Virus record (IMG/VR): IMGVR_UViG_3300017769_000132
Location: 1-23,676 of that record
Origin: a virus
Length of the DNA: 23,676 bases
Reading direction: 5' to 3' (one strand)
The translations under genes were made by a program, and so were the position numbers. Position 1 is the first letter of the stretch. Each line of letters starts with the position of its first letter. Of this stretch, positions 7,294 through 14,464 are shown piece after piece. Below the pieces are notes generated by a model. It was not told the DNA's origin. It ran no database searches and saw only the letters and a program-made list of their open reading frames with translations.

Positions 7294-7829
7294 TAACAAA
7301 CATCACCAGCATTAACATACGTCAAAGTCTGAATATAATTTAGATGAGAATTATTTTTGTTTTCAATATAATATGATAGCGTAGCTGGAAACATAACAAA
7401 TTTATTTGTTTTTAAATCTACCGTCCAGGTTTTATTTTTTTTTCTATTATCATCGTATGTAATAATTATTTTACAACTACCTGGATCTATTTCTACTCCA
7501 TACAAACACACCCAATCAGGAGAAGCTTTAAGATTAAAAGGATTTACTTCAAGTATAGGTTTTGATATTTCATTTCTTTCATAATATTTAGCATAAGGAT
7601 GATGTCCATCTCCTCTAGTAATAAGATAGTTATGGTCAACATGCATATATTCTCTTATAAAAGTTTCAAGTCTATCTCTTGTTTTATAAAATTTATCCTG
7701 AACATCTTCATAGTAATGTGAAATAGTTATGTGTTTAACCATTTCATCTTTTTCAATATGCCATTCTTTAGGCATATTTACATCACCTACAAATAAAGGG
7801 GTATCTGTTAATATGTGTTTTTTAATCAT
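7290..7829 (-). CDS. Degenerate double-stranded beta-helix (2OG-oxygenase-like) protein
   Basis: In this 179-residue protein the C-terminal half reads like the core of phage 2OG-Fe(II) oxygenases: DWVCLYGVEI (about 105-114), CKIIITYDDN, TWTVDLKTNKFVMFPATLSYYI (about 134-155, in two strands), then a last strand IQTLTYV. The FPATL turn is normally followed by the distal iron-binding His; here the residues are Ser-Tyr-Tyr. No HxD is found at the expected place before the GVEI strand. So it is probably a non-catalytic or altered-metal relative, perhaps a partner of the active enzymes. It is the last gene of the minus arm and overlaps the carbamoyltransferase by 8 bases. The fold call is moderate. 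Confidence 0.4.
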   Translation of the reverse strand: MIKKHILTDTPLFVGDVNMPKEWHIEKDEMVKHITISHYYEDVQDKFYKTRDRLETFIREYMHVDHNYLITRGDGHHPYAKYYERNEISKPILEVNPFNLKASPDWVCLYGVEIDPGSCKIIITYDDNRKKNKTWTVDLKTNKFVMFPATLSYYIENKNNSHLNYIQTLTYVNAGDVCY

Positions 7830-9453
7830 CTTTCATCACAATCTTTTCTTCATCTACAAAATATATAGCATCTAACGAACTATTTTTCAATGTCAGTAAT
7901 GCATCTTCTTGAGTCTGAACTAAGGCTTCTCCTGCTAAATTAAAACTGGTGTTTAATAATACCGGACATTTTGTATCCACATAAAATTGTTTTAATAATT
8001 TATATAAAAAACCTTCAGAAACTGTTTGTACTCTGCATGTATTATCTACATGCACAACTCCAGGAATTTTAATTTTAGGTAAAACATTAAAATTTATTGT
8101 CATGTAAGGACTTTCTTTTAGGTCTAAAGTTTCAAAATATTTTTTAAATTCAGTTTTTAAAACAACTCCTGCAAAAGGTCTGTACCATTCTCTTTTTTTA
8201 ATATTGTTAACAATTTGTTTAGCATCAGAGTGTCTTGGATCAAATAATATACTTCTATGTCCCAATGCTCTAGGTCCTGCTTCAGGGTTTCCTTCAAATA
8301 TTGCTACACTTTTTTTATCTGCTAGTAGTTTAGATATTTCTTTTATATTAGATTTTTTACCTATCTTTAATTTTTCTTTTTTATAGTAGTGGTAAAAATT
8401 ATCTGTACATGGATGTACAAGTTTTTTAGTCTCTTCTTTATATTTCAACATTGCGGCCCCTATAGGTACACCTGTATCATCTGCAACTGGTTCAAAATAA
8501 AAATTAACATTTGGTAAGTTTTTTAAATAAAAATTATTAGCTACTACATTTAAAGCGTAACCTCCCACCATACAAACATTTTTAATACCTGTGCTTTTTA
8601 CATATTTTTTTATTAAACGTAAAGATTGTTCCTGTGTTTCTGTTTGTACTAACCTAGCTTTATCTGCATAAAAATTATAATTAGTTTTATTAATGTCTTT
8701 GGTTATAGAGTTTTCACAATTATAAAAACACACACTATCATCTTTTAAAAAACTAAATTTATTTGAATCAGGTATGTTGTTTACAAAAAGTTTTTCATTA
8801 TTAAGTTTTTTTCCATAGGAAGCAAGTCCCATTGTTTTGCCGTTTTCTAAAACATGTTGACCAATTAAAGTAGTAGCAGCTTCGTACACTCTAGTAATAC
8901 CTAATGAATTATTAGAAGAAATATCGCAGTCAGGATAATATTGTTTTAATGAATTTAAAATATTATATTTTTGAGATTCTTTATTTAATTCTAACCAAAA
9001 GTTTTTTGAAATACATTCAAGTTTATTTTTATTTGCTACAAAAACACTTTCACTTTCTCTAGCCACAGATTGTCCATCTTTAAAAAAAATGCTTCCATTT
9101 CTATCTATTACAAAAACTAAAGTTTTTTTAAATTTACTATTATGATAAGCTAAACTAGCATGACATTTGTGATGTAACAAAGAAGAATAATTTTCCATTT
9201 CTATATTAAATTTTTTATTAACATAGTTTCTCCACACATGTTCTATGTCTGGCTCACAGTTAGAGGGAGTTAAATAAAGCACATGATCTACTTTACCTAA
9301 CTTTAAATTTTCATATAGCTCCATGGATTTAAAAGGATGTTTGTCTCTTTTCTTACGAGTCAATCTTTCTTCTTTACAAAAAAATTCTATCTTACCATTT
9401 AACAAACTACATACTGCACTATCGTGTGCAATATTAAATGCTAGAATTCTCAT
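7822..9453 (-). CDS. O-carbamoyltransferase, NodU/CmcH/TobZ family
   Basis: With the ATG at 9453 the protein is 543 residues, a usual length for the family. These enzymes make a carbamoyl-adenylate from carbamoyl phosphate and ATP and pass the carbamoyl group to a hydroxyl. The N-terminal Kae1-like domain shows HHKCHASLAYH (about 94-104, with the HxxxH metal site), FVIDRNGS, MGLASYGK (about 208), VGGYALNVVANN (about 296) and PVADDTGVPIGAAML. The C-terminal domain shows AGPRALGHRSIL (about 392-403), YRPFAG, RVQTV and LLNTSFNLAGEALV. All main signatures are present, so it is probably active. A TTG six bases upstream is possible, but the ATG overlaps the preceding stop as TAATG and is preferred. 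Substrate unknown. Confidence 0.9.
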   Translation of the reverse strand: MRILAFNIAHDSAVCSLLNGKIEFFCKEERLTRKKRDKHPFKSMELYENLKLGKVDHVLYLTPSNCEPDIEHVWRNYVNKKFNIEMENYSSLLHHKCHASLAYHNSKFKKTLVFVIDRNGSIFFKDGQSVARESESVFVANKNKLECISKNFWLELNKESQKYNILNSLKQYYPDCDISSNNSLGITRVYEAATTLIGQHVLENGKTMGLASYGKKLNNEKLFVNNIPDSNKFSFLKDDSVCFYNCENSITKDINKTNYNFYADKARLVQTETQEQSLRLIKKYVKSTGIKNVCMVGGYALNVVANNFYLKNLPNVNFYFEPVADDTGVPIGAAMLKYKEETKKLVHPCTDNFYHYYKKEKLKIGKKSNIKEISKLLADKKSVAIFEGNPEAGPRALGHRSILFDPRHSDAKQIVNNIKKREWYRPFAGVVLKTEFKKYFETLDLKESPYMTINFNVLPKIKIPGVVHVDNTCRVQTVSEGFLYKLLKQFYVDTKCPVLLNTSFNLAGEALVQTQEDALLTLKNSSLDAIYFVDEEKIVMKDD

Positions 9454-10085
9454 TACCAATTTTTTTTATTTTTAAACCAGAACGGTAGACCAACGTGAGG
9501 TCTTTTATCAAACATGTTGTCCTTAGCACCTTTACGTTTTGCATTATTATAGTGAAAGAAAATTTGAACACAGTCTTCTTTTCCTTTGAAGGGTTCTCTC
9601 CAATGTTCTAAATCTTCTCCTTTGTAAACCAACATATCTCCAACTTTTAAATTTATTTTTTTTCCTTTCATTCCTTCTTTTCCAGAAGGTTCAATATAAA
9701 TAGGCCAAGGGTCACCCCCTAAGTAAAGTGTTGTAGATATCTCACAACTAAATCTGTCTTTGTGTCTTTTAAGAATATCTCCTGTTTTATAAGATCTTAG
9801 AAAAGTGTAGTTTGGATATAGTTTTAAACCCGTAGCTTTTTCCATAAGAGGTTGAAGCTTTAACATTAAAGTTTCCATAGGAATATCTGCATAAGCAACA
9901 AAAGTGTTTGGAACTTGTTTGTCTCCCCATCTTCCAAATGCTGTTTCCATGGGAGATATGTATTGACGATTTCGCATAGTTGTAAAACATTGTTTTTTTA
10001 CTACGACATAGTTATATAAAAATAAAGCTAGTTCCTTAGAAACAGCTTTTTTAATAACAATGTATTTGTCTTTTTTAAAACTCAT
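9453..10085 (-). CDS. 2OG-Fe(II) oxygenase, prolyl-4-hydroxylase-like
   Basis: Residues about 89-180 of this 210-residue protein form the double-stranded beta-helix: YPNYTFLRSYKTGDILKRHKD with the HxD pair His108 and Asp110, the ISTTLYLGG strand, VGDMLVYKGEDLEHW with the distal His161, and CVQIFFHYN as the last strand. Basic residues Lys167/Lys169 or Arg163 could hold the 2OG carboxylate. The N-terminus (MSFKKDKYIVIKKAVSKELA) matches a marine-phage P4H-like family I know. It would hydroxylate a protein or small molecule using 2-oxoglutarate and O2; substrate unknown. It overlaps the upstream gene by ATGA and the carbamoyltransferase by TAATG, so the three are translationally linked. Confidence 0.8.
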   Translation of the reverse strand: MSFKKDKYIVIKKAVSKELALFLYNYVVVKKQCFTTMRNRQYISPMETAFGRWGDKQVPNTFVAYADIPMETLMLKLQPLMEKATGLKLYPNYTFLRSYKTGDILKRHKDRFSCEISTTLYLGGDPWPIYIEPSGKEGMKGKKINLKVGDMLVYKGEDLEHWREPFKGKEDCVQIFFHYNNAKRKGAKDNMFDKRPHVGLPFWFKNKKNW

Positions 10086-10684
10086 GAAAAATACCTAACA
10101 GGATGTTTTAATTTAATATTTGCTGCCATACTTATTCTTGTACCTTTACTTTTAAAAGAGTTTACTACATGACGAAGATTAGCTGGGAATATATACATAT
10201 CCCCTTCTACTGGTTTTGCTTCTACATCTGTTATACAATGTGGTCTGTCTTCTCCGTAAATAAATTTAATACCACCGGGTCCGGCTGTGTCTCGACCTAC
10301 GTAATCATCACTTTCTTTTTTTAAAGAATCAGGAATTTGTAAATATAGTACACAAGAAAAATCACCATCATGTGTATGTGGTGGATTAGAATCACCTGCT
10401 TTCATAATATTTACCCAACAGTACTCAACAATGTAATCTTTACTTGGCAAGGTTGTGTTATAGTAATGTTCATAAAAATTAAAATAACTGTTAAATTGTT
10501 TTTCAACATTTTTTTTAAATTCTTTTATATCATAAGAATAAGTTTCATTAATATGAGAAGCTAAATGTTTATTGTAATTATATTCTTTTTTAATTTTTTT
10601 AAGCATGTCTTTATACTTATCTACTTTTGTTTTAAATAGTAGTGGACCAAAATAAAAAAACCTATTTTGTTGTTCACTAGACAT
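10082..10684 (-). CDS. 2OG-Fe(II) oxygenase-like protein (PF13759-like family)
   Basis: I start this gene at the ATG of MSSEQQNRFF (10684), giving 200 residues. It overlaps the upstream stop by 8 bases; the 18 extra residues of the longer frame lie inside the upstream gene. Core features are YCWVNIMKAGDSN, then PPHTHDGDFSCVLYL (His103/His105, the ligand-bearing turn of this family), GDMYIFPANLRHVV (distal His172) and RISMAANIKL (Arg183, 11 residues on, for 2OG). A 16-residue acidic/aromatic N-terminal stretch (FFYFGPLLFKTKVD) is also typical. Phages often encode such proteins without known substrate. Probably active; the exact first-ligand pair is uncertain. Confidence 0.7.
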   Translation of the reverse strand: MSSEQQNRFFYFGPLLFKTKVDKYKDMLKKIKKEYNYNKHLASHINETYSYDIKEFKKNVEKQFNSYFNFYEHYYNTTLPSKDYIVEYCWVNIMKAGDSNPPHTHDGDFSCVLYLQIPDSLKKESDDYVGRDTAGPGGIKFIYGEDRPHCITDVEAKPVEGDMYIFPANLRHVVNSFKSKGTRISMAANIKLKHPVRYFS

Positions 10685-11336
10685 GTTCCTGCTTTCTAAC
10701 TGCCTGAAGATTAAAGTGTATAAATCTAAAAGGATCAATACCCAGATCTACTGAAAACTCATGTTCAAGATAAGCCGGAAAAAGTATAAGGGTTCCAGGT
10801 TTTGGTCTATAGTGAATAGATCCGCTACCCATTGAAACTTCGTTAGGATTTTTTAATGGTAACATTGACATCGTTTTAGCAACTCTAGGATCTTTAAGTA
10901 TTGGATGAGAAGTATGCTCAGAGCTTTTTAAAAAATAGAAACCACTAATATGGTTATCATAATGTATATGAGCGTTATGATATCCCGCACCTTTTTTTGA
11001 AAATTCTTGTACCCACATTTCAGTCCACGTCATGTCATAAGTAGTCATGTCATAACCTAAGTGATCCATTATTTCTAATGATCTTCTTTCAACATATCCT
11101 TGAATGTCAGCAAATGCAGGAAGACCAACTAAAGGCCCGGAGTGATGAGTCATGCCTAGATCTCCAATTTTTTTACCAAGAGCTTTATCTCTCTCTTTAC
11201 TTAATATTTTATTTTTTCCTTTTGCATATTTTATATGCGGTTCTGACGCTTCATTTAATTTGTCTAATAATTCTGGTAACTGAGTTACATAGACTGGTGT
11301 TTGAAAGTATGTTTCAAAATGTATATTTTCGTTCAT
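10677..11336 (-). CDS. 2OG-Fe(II) oxygenase-like protein (PF13759-like family)
   Basis: In this 219-residue protein the core reads WTEMWVQEFSKKGAGYH, AHIHYDNHISGFYFLK (His123, His125 on the ligand turn), PGTLILFPAYLEHEF (distal His192) and FRFIHFNL (Arg204, 12 residues on). 'H.H....SG.YYL ... G.L.LFP..L.H' is the signature of this putative 2OG-Fe(II) oxygenase family. The N-terminal FETYFQTPVYVTQL also fits ('lF.TPvy..'). It starts within the ATGA overlap with the upstream gene and has a good AGGAGG six bases ahead, inside that gene. It is a paralogue-type neighbour of the gene at 10082, but the two are strongly diverged. Confidence 0.75.
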   Translation of the reverse strand: MNENIHFETYFQTPVYVTQLPELLDKLNEASEPHIKYAKGKNKILSKERDKALGKKIGDLGMTHHSGPLVGLPAFADIQGYVERRSLEIMDHLGYDMTTYDMTWTEMWVQEFSKKGAGYHNAHIHYDNHISGFYFLKSSEHTSHPILKDPRVAKTMSMLPLKNPNEVSMGSGSIHYRPKPGTLILFPAYLEHEFSVDLGIDPFRFIHFNLQAVRKQEHV

Positions 11337-11956
11337 CTAAATGGACCTCCTAAATTCCATATTACTAATGAGTATCTTGTACCCTTAGTTACTGGTTTTA
11401 CTCTATGCCAAAGAAAACTTGGAAATATAATAATTGTTCCTTTAGGAACATCGGATAAAGTAATTATATTTTTTTTATTTGTATTAGTCGGGTTAGCTAT
11501 GTTTATTTCTAATTCTCCTCCTTGGTAATCTTCGGGATTAGATAAAGAACAAGTTACAGATAACTTTCTTATTTTGTTATGTTTTTCTAATTCGTTTGGA
11601 GCTTTATAAGGTTTTTTCCAAGAATCTACATGCCAAGTATAGTGTTGATTAAGTTGATATTTAGTAAACTGACAAGCCTCGCTATAGTCCCATTCAAAAT
11701 TCCAATTAGCATCTTTGTTAGCTTGGTTTATATAGGGGTGTATTTCTCTGTATATCCAAGAACCATCCATCCATATAATATTAGAATCTCGTGTTTTTTT
11801 TAAATCTTTTATAGCCTTAATATTTGTAGAATGAGGTTTATGATTACCCGTCCAACCTAATAGCTCTTCTTTAGTTTTAGAATGTTCAATTAAATCATCA
11901 CAAAACTTAGGTGTTAAGACCGATTTAAATACCCAACAATAGTTTTCTAGTTCCAT
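11333..11956 (-). CDS. 2OG-Fe(II) oxygenase, PHD/PiuC-like
   Basis: In this 207-residue protein all expected active-site residues are in place. YTWHVDSW gives His109 and Asp111, RKLSVTCSLSNPEDYQGGELEI is the conserved strand-turn of PHD-type enzymes (in two parts), KGTIIIFPSFLWHRV gives His184, and Arg194 lies exactly 10 residues later (GTRYSLVIW). The N-terminal NYCWVFKSVLTPKFCDDLI is the usual helical cap. It is the first gene of the minus arm, 58 bases from the divergent plus arm. The start is preceded only by a weak GAAAGAG. It is the clearest of the seven oxygenases; PHD-type enzymes hydroxylate Pro or other residues, but the substrate here is unknown. Confidence 0.85.
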   Translation of the reverse strand: MELENYCWVFKSVLTPKFCDDLIEHSKTKEELLGWTGNHKPHSTNIKAIKDLKKTRDSNIIWMDGSWIYREIHPYINQANKDANWNFEWDYSEACQFTKYQLNQHYTWHVDSWKKPYKAPNELEKHNKIRKLSVTCSLSNPEDYQGGELEINIANPTNTNKKNIITLSDVPKGTIIIFPSFLWHRVKPVTKGTRYSLVIWNLGGPFR

Positions 11957-11979
11957 GTCTCTTTCATTTTTTTAGTTTT

Positions 11980-12006
11980 ATTATCACAAAAATAATATAT
12001 ATTCAA
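11980..12006 (-). promoter_or_regulatory. Possible minus-arm promoter in the divergent intergenic gap
   Basis: Read on the minus strand, TTGAAT and GATAAT are 15 bases apart, with a TG upstream of the -10 as in extended -10 promoters. The spacing is short, so this is tentative. The 58-base gap 11957-12014 must also hold the plus-arm start signals. The run aataatatatatt (11991-12003) is a weak -10 candidate on the plus strand, and no clear ribosome-binding site precedes the ATG at 12015. Confidence 0.35.
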
Positions 12007-12014
12007 GATCTAGA

Positions 12015-12344
12015 ATGACCATATTAGAAAGATTTGAAAGGTATTTAACTAACGTAGAGCGACCCACTAAACAAAGCTCTTGGAATATTGCAGGTATTCT
12101 AAAAGATAAAAATGCTTTTTTTAAATTTGATGTTAGGGATCTTACTAAAGCTTCTAATAATAGAGGTTTTAAAAAAGGAAGTTTAAAAAGTAAAGCTGAC
12201 AAAATGGTATTTGAGTTTAAAGATCAATGGGTTATTTTAGATATGGAAGAGCTGAATGAATACGTAAAGAATAGCGAAAGTAAAGATTTTGAGTTAGGGG
12301 AAATTATACCTAAACTTGATTGGAATATGCTTATAATAAAATGA
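12015..12344 (+). CDS. Small conserved marine-phage protein, function unknown
   Basis: This 109-residue, charged, soluble protein has FERYLTNVERPTKQSSWNIA, FFKFDVRDLTKASN, then KADKMVFEFKDQWVILDMEE (about 60-79) and a last stretch ending PKLDWNMLIIK. The 'KADKMV.E..DQWVILD.EEL..Y..' pattern is one I recall from cyanophage and pelagiphage hypotheticals, often near structural genes. I do not know a function. It leads the plus arm, so it is made first and could be a regulator, adaptor or scaffold for the enzymes that follow. The ATG has no good ribosome-binding site. Its TGA overlaps the next ATG (ATGA). Confidence 0.6.
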   Translation: MTILERFERYLTNVERPTKQSSWNIAGILKDKNAFFKFDVRDLTKASNNRGFKKGSLKSKADKMVFEFKDQWVILDMEELNEYVKNSESKDFELGEIIPKLDWNMLIIK

Positions 12345-12883
12345 AATTATTTTATAAAGAAGATAAAGATTTTTTATCACCAGAAGATAAACATACTTTA
12401 GATGAAATTACTCTACATGGATTCTTTCCTTTTTATTTACAAAAAAATACTATTGGAAAAGATAACAAACATTTTTTAAGTCACATTATTGTAGGCAGAA
12501 TAGAACAAAGAAAGAAAAATGATAAAGGTATTAACTCTAAATATGCAGATTTTTTTATAAAAATATTAAATCAATTTTGTAATAAAAATAAAATTAAATA
12601 TAAAAACATATTAAGATATTCTCTTAATGTAGCTTTTTATGATGGAGCAGATAAATCTGGAACACATGTTGATCATGACTTTCCACACAAACAATTGATT
12701 ATTTATCTAAATGATCCTATGGATATAAATTCACATACAGTTCTTTTAAATAAAAAAGAAGATAAGATTATAAAAAGAATTACTCCTGAAAAATTTAAAG
12801 GAGTTTGTTTTAACCAGTGTCCTCATTATATGGTTTACCCTAAAAGAGGTCACAGAATAATTGCAATAGCAACGTTTAATTAA
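12341..12883 (+). CDS. 2OG-Fe(II) oxygenase-like protein
   Basis: With the ATG at 12341 (ATGA overlap with the previous stop) it has 180 residues; a longer TTG-initiated frame from 12320 is less likely. Active-site residues are visible. SLNVAFYDGADKSGTHVDHD gives His109 and Asp111, followed by QLIIYLND. FNQCPHYMVYPKRGHR gives His162, with Arg172 exactly 10 residues on, and IIAIATF is the final strand. The N-terminal part (about 1-90) is Lys/Asn-rich and not recognisable. It belongs to the same broad superfamily as the minus-arm enzymes but is not close to any of them. The substrate is unknown; the next gene begins one base after its stop. Confidence 0.75.
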   Translation: MKLFYKEDKDFLSPEDKHTLDEITLHGFFPFYLQKNTIGKDNKHFLSHIIVGRIEQRKKNDKGINSKYADFFIKILNQFCNKNKIKYKNILRYSLNVAFYDGADKSGTHVDHDFPHKQLIIYLNDPMDINSHTVLLNKKEDKIIKRITPEKFKGVCFNQCPHYMVYPKRGHRIIAIATFN

Positions 12884-12884
12884 T

Positions 12885-13991
12885 ATGAAGATAACTATTT
12901 TAGGAAGAGGAAACGCTGGATGTATTTCTGCAATGCATTTTGCTCATTTTAAAAAACAATTAAATACAAAAATAGATATAGAACTTATCTATGACTCTAG
13001 TATTCCTCCAGTACCTACTGGTCAAGGAACTACGTTAAGTTTTCCAGAAAGATTGTTTGAAAATTTTGGAGCAAGTTACTTAACTAATTTTCCCTATACA
13101 ATTAAAACAGGTATTATGTATGAAAACTTTGGTAAGAAAAATAAAAAAATTTATCACAATTTTCCTTTAGGAACTTATGCTTTACACTTTGAACCTAAAC
13201 AATTTCAAGACTATGTGTGTAACAATTTAAAAATTAATTTTAAAGAAACAGATGAAAACATACATAACTTAGATAGTATTGATTCTGACTATATAATAGA
13301 TTGTAGAGGAACACCTAAAAATCTAGATAACTATGATAAATTACACAATCCTTTAAACACTGCATTATTGGGTAGTCTTCCTAAAAAAGAAAATGATGTG
13401 TTATGGACCAGATCTATCGCCCACAACAATGGTTGGTGTTTTTATATTCCTTTACCTCAAAAAACTTCTCTAGGTTATTTATTCAACAAAAATATTACTA
13501 GTGTTGTAGATGCCAAAAAAGATTTTAAAAAAACTTTTAAAGTTACTGATGCAAAAGAATTTAGTTTTAATCAATACGTAGCAAAAGAACCTATAATAGA
13601 TAACAGGGTTTTATTAAATGGAAACAGGCTTTTCTTTTTAGAACCGTTAGAAGCTACAGCCATGGGAATGTATATACAAACTGCTAGGTTTTATTATGAC
13701 TATATATTTAATAATACTAGTAAATATCAAACAGGTTTAAATATTAAAGATCATGTTAATAAAGTACAAAATTTTATATTGTGGCATTATGCAAACGGTT
13801 CTACTTATAAATCTAAGTTTTGGAATCATGCTAAAAATATTTGGGATGAAAACAAAGATGAAGATTTTTTAAAACTTTTAAAAATTATAAAAGGAATGAC
13901 AAAAGAAGATATAGAAAATAGTGTACATACTTCTTTTAAATATGCTCAATGGAAAGAATGGAATCTTAAATTATGGCAAGATCAAGTATAG
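12885..13991 (+). CDS. Flavin-dependent (tryptophan-)halogenase-like protein
   Basis: The 368-residue protein is shorter than PrnA-type enzymes (about 530). Residues 1-17 (ITILGRGNAGCISA) form the GxGxxG FAD-binding fold. VPTGQGTTLSFPERLF (about 43-58) and TIKTGIMYENF (Lys74, matching the catalytic Lys region of PrnA-type halogenases) follow. NGWCFYIPLPQKTSLGY (about 183-198) aligns with the halogenase WxWxIP signature but has Phe186 for the second Trp. FFLEPLEATAMGMY (about 250-263, Glu256) aligns with the catalytic Glu/chloride loop. It could halogenate an indole or other electron-rich ring, or be a relative with another oxidation. A flavin reductase partner is not seen. Similar genes occur in marine phages. 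Confidence 0.75.
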   Translation: MKITILGRGNAGCISAMHFAHFKKQLNTKIDIELIYDSSIPPVPTGQGTTLSFPERLFENFGASYLTNFPYTIKTGIMYENFGKKNKKIYHNFPLGTYALHFEPKQFQDYVCNNLKINFKETDENIHNLDSIDSDYIIDCRGTPKNLDNYDKLHNPLNTALLGSLPKKENDVLWTRSIAHNNGWCFYIPLPQKTSLGYLFNKNITSVVDAKKDFKKTFKVTDAKEFSFNQYVAKEPIIDNRVLLNGNRLFFLEPLEATAMGMYIQTARFYYDYIFNNTSKYQTGLNIKDHVNKVQNFILWHYANGSTYKSKFWNHAKNIWDENKDEDFLKLLKIIKGMTKEDIENSVHTSFKYAQWKEWNLKLWQDQV

Positions 13992-14461
13992 AAATAATAG
14001 ATAATTTTTTACCGATAGATGTATTTAAAGATATACAGAAAAAAGCAATGGAGTTGCCCTACTTCTATACCCCTAATATTACATTTGAAAACAAAGAAGA
14101 TTATAATTTTTATTTAACTCATGTAGTGTATAATGACCATGCTCCTAATAGTCCTTTCTTTCAAGACATAAAAGTAATTATAGATAAAATAGGAAAAGAT
14201 TTATTTTTAAAAAGAATTAAAGTTAATTTTTATCCTAGAACAAATAAACTTATTGTTCATGATAAACACAGAGATAATAAAAAATCTCATAAAGGAGCTT
14301 TATTTTCTTTAAACACCTGTAATGGGGGAACTTACATTGGAGATAAATTTATTAACTCTGTAGAAAATAGAATGCTGTTTTTTGATCCAAGTAAATTTCA
14401 CCGCAGCACTAACTGTACTGATCAACGTGCAAGGTTTAATATTAATTTTAATTACTTTTAA
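13973..14461 (+). CDS. Small 2OG-Fe(II) oxygenase-like protein
   Basis: This 162-residue protein is compact for the superfamily. RIKVNFYPRTNKLIVHDKHRD ends the first ligand turn (His99-x-Asp101). Then come GALFSLNTCNGGTYIGD, RMLFFDPSKFHRS (distal His143) and RARFNINFNYF (Arg152 or Arg154, 9-11 residues on). The short N-terminus (IEIIDNFLPIDVFKDIQ) is a normal helical cap. It overlaps the halogenase-like gene by 19 bases, a strong sign of linked expression. This is a plausible direct partner of the halogenase-like enzyme. Confidence 0.7.
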   Translation: MARSSIEIIDNFLPIDVFKDIQKKAMELPYFYTPNITFENKEDYNFYLTHVVYNDHAPNSPFFQDIKVIIDKIGKDLFLKRIKVNFYPRTNKLIVHDKHRDNKKSHKGALFSLNTCNGGTYIGDKFINSVENRMLFFDPSKFHRSTNCTDQRARFNINFNYF

Positions 14462-14464
14462 CAT

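Noticed and set aside
9454-9459. TTG start for the carbamoyltransferase six bases upstream of the ATG
   Set aside because: The ATG at 9453 overlaps the preceding stop as TAATG, the junction type used throughout the window.
10685-10738. Eighteen extra N-terminal residues for the oxygenase at 10082
   Set aside because: They lie inside the upstream gene, and the ATG at 10684 gives the usual short overlap and family-like N-terminus.
12320-12340. TTG-initiated longer form of the oxygenase at 12341
   Set aside because: The ATG at 12341 forms an ATGA overlap with the previous stop; the extension adds seven residues with no family support.
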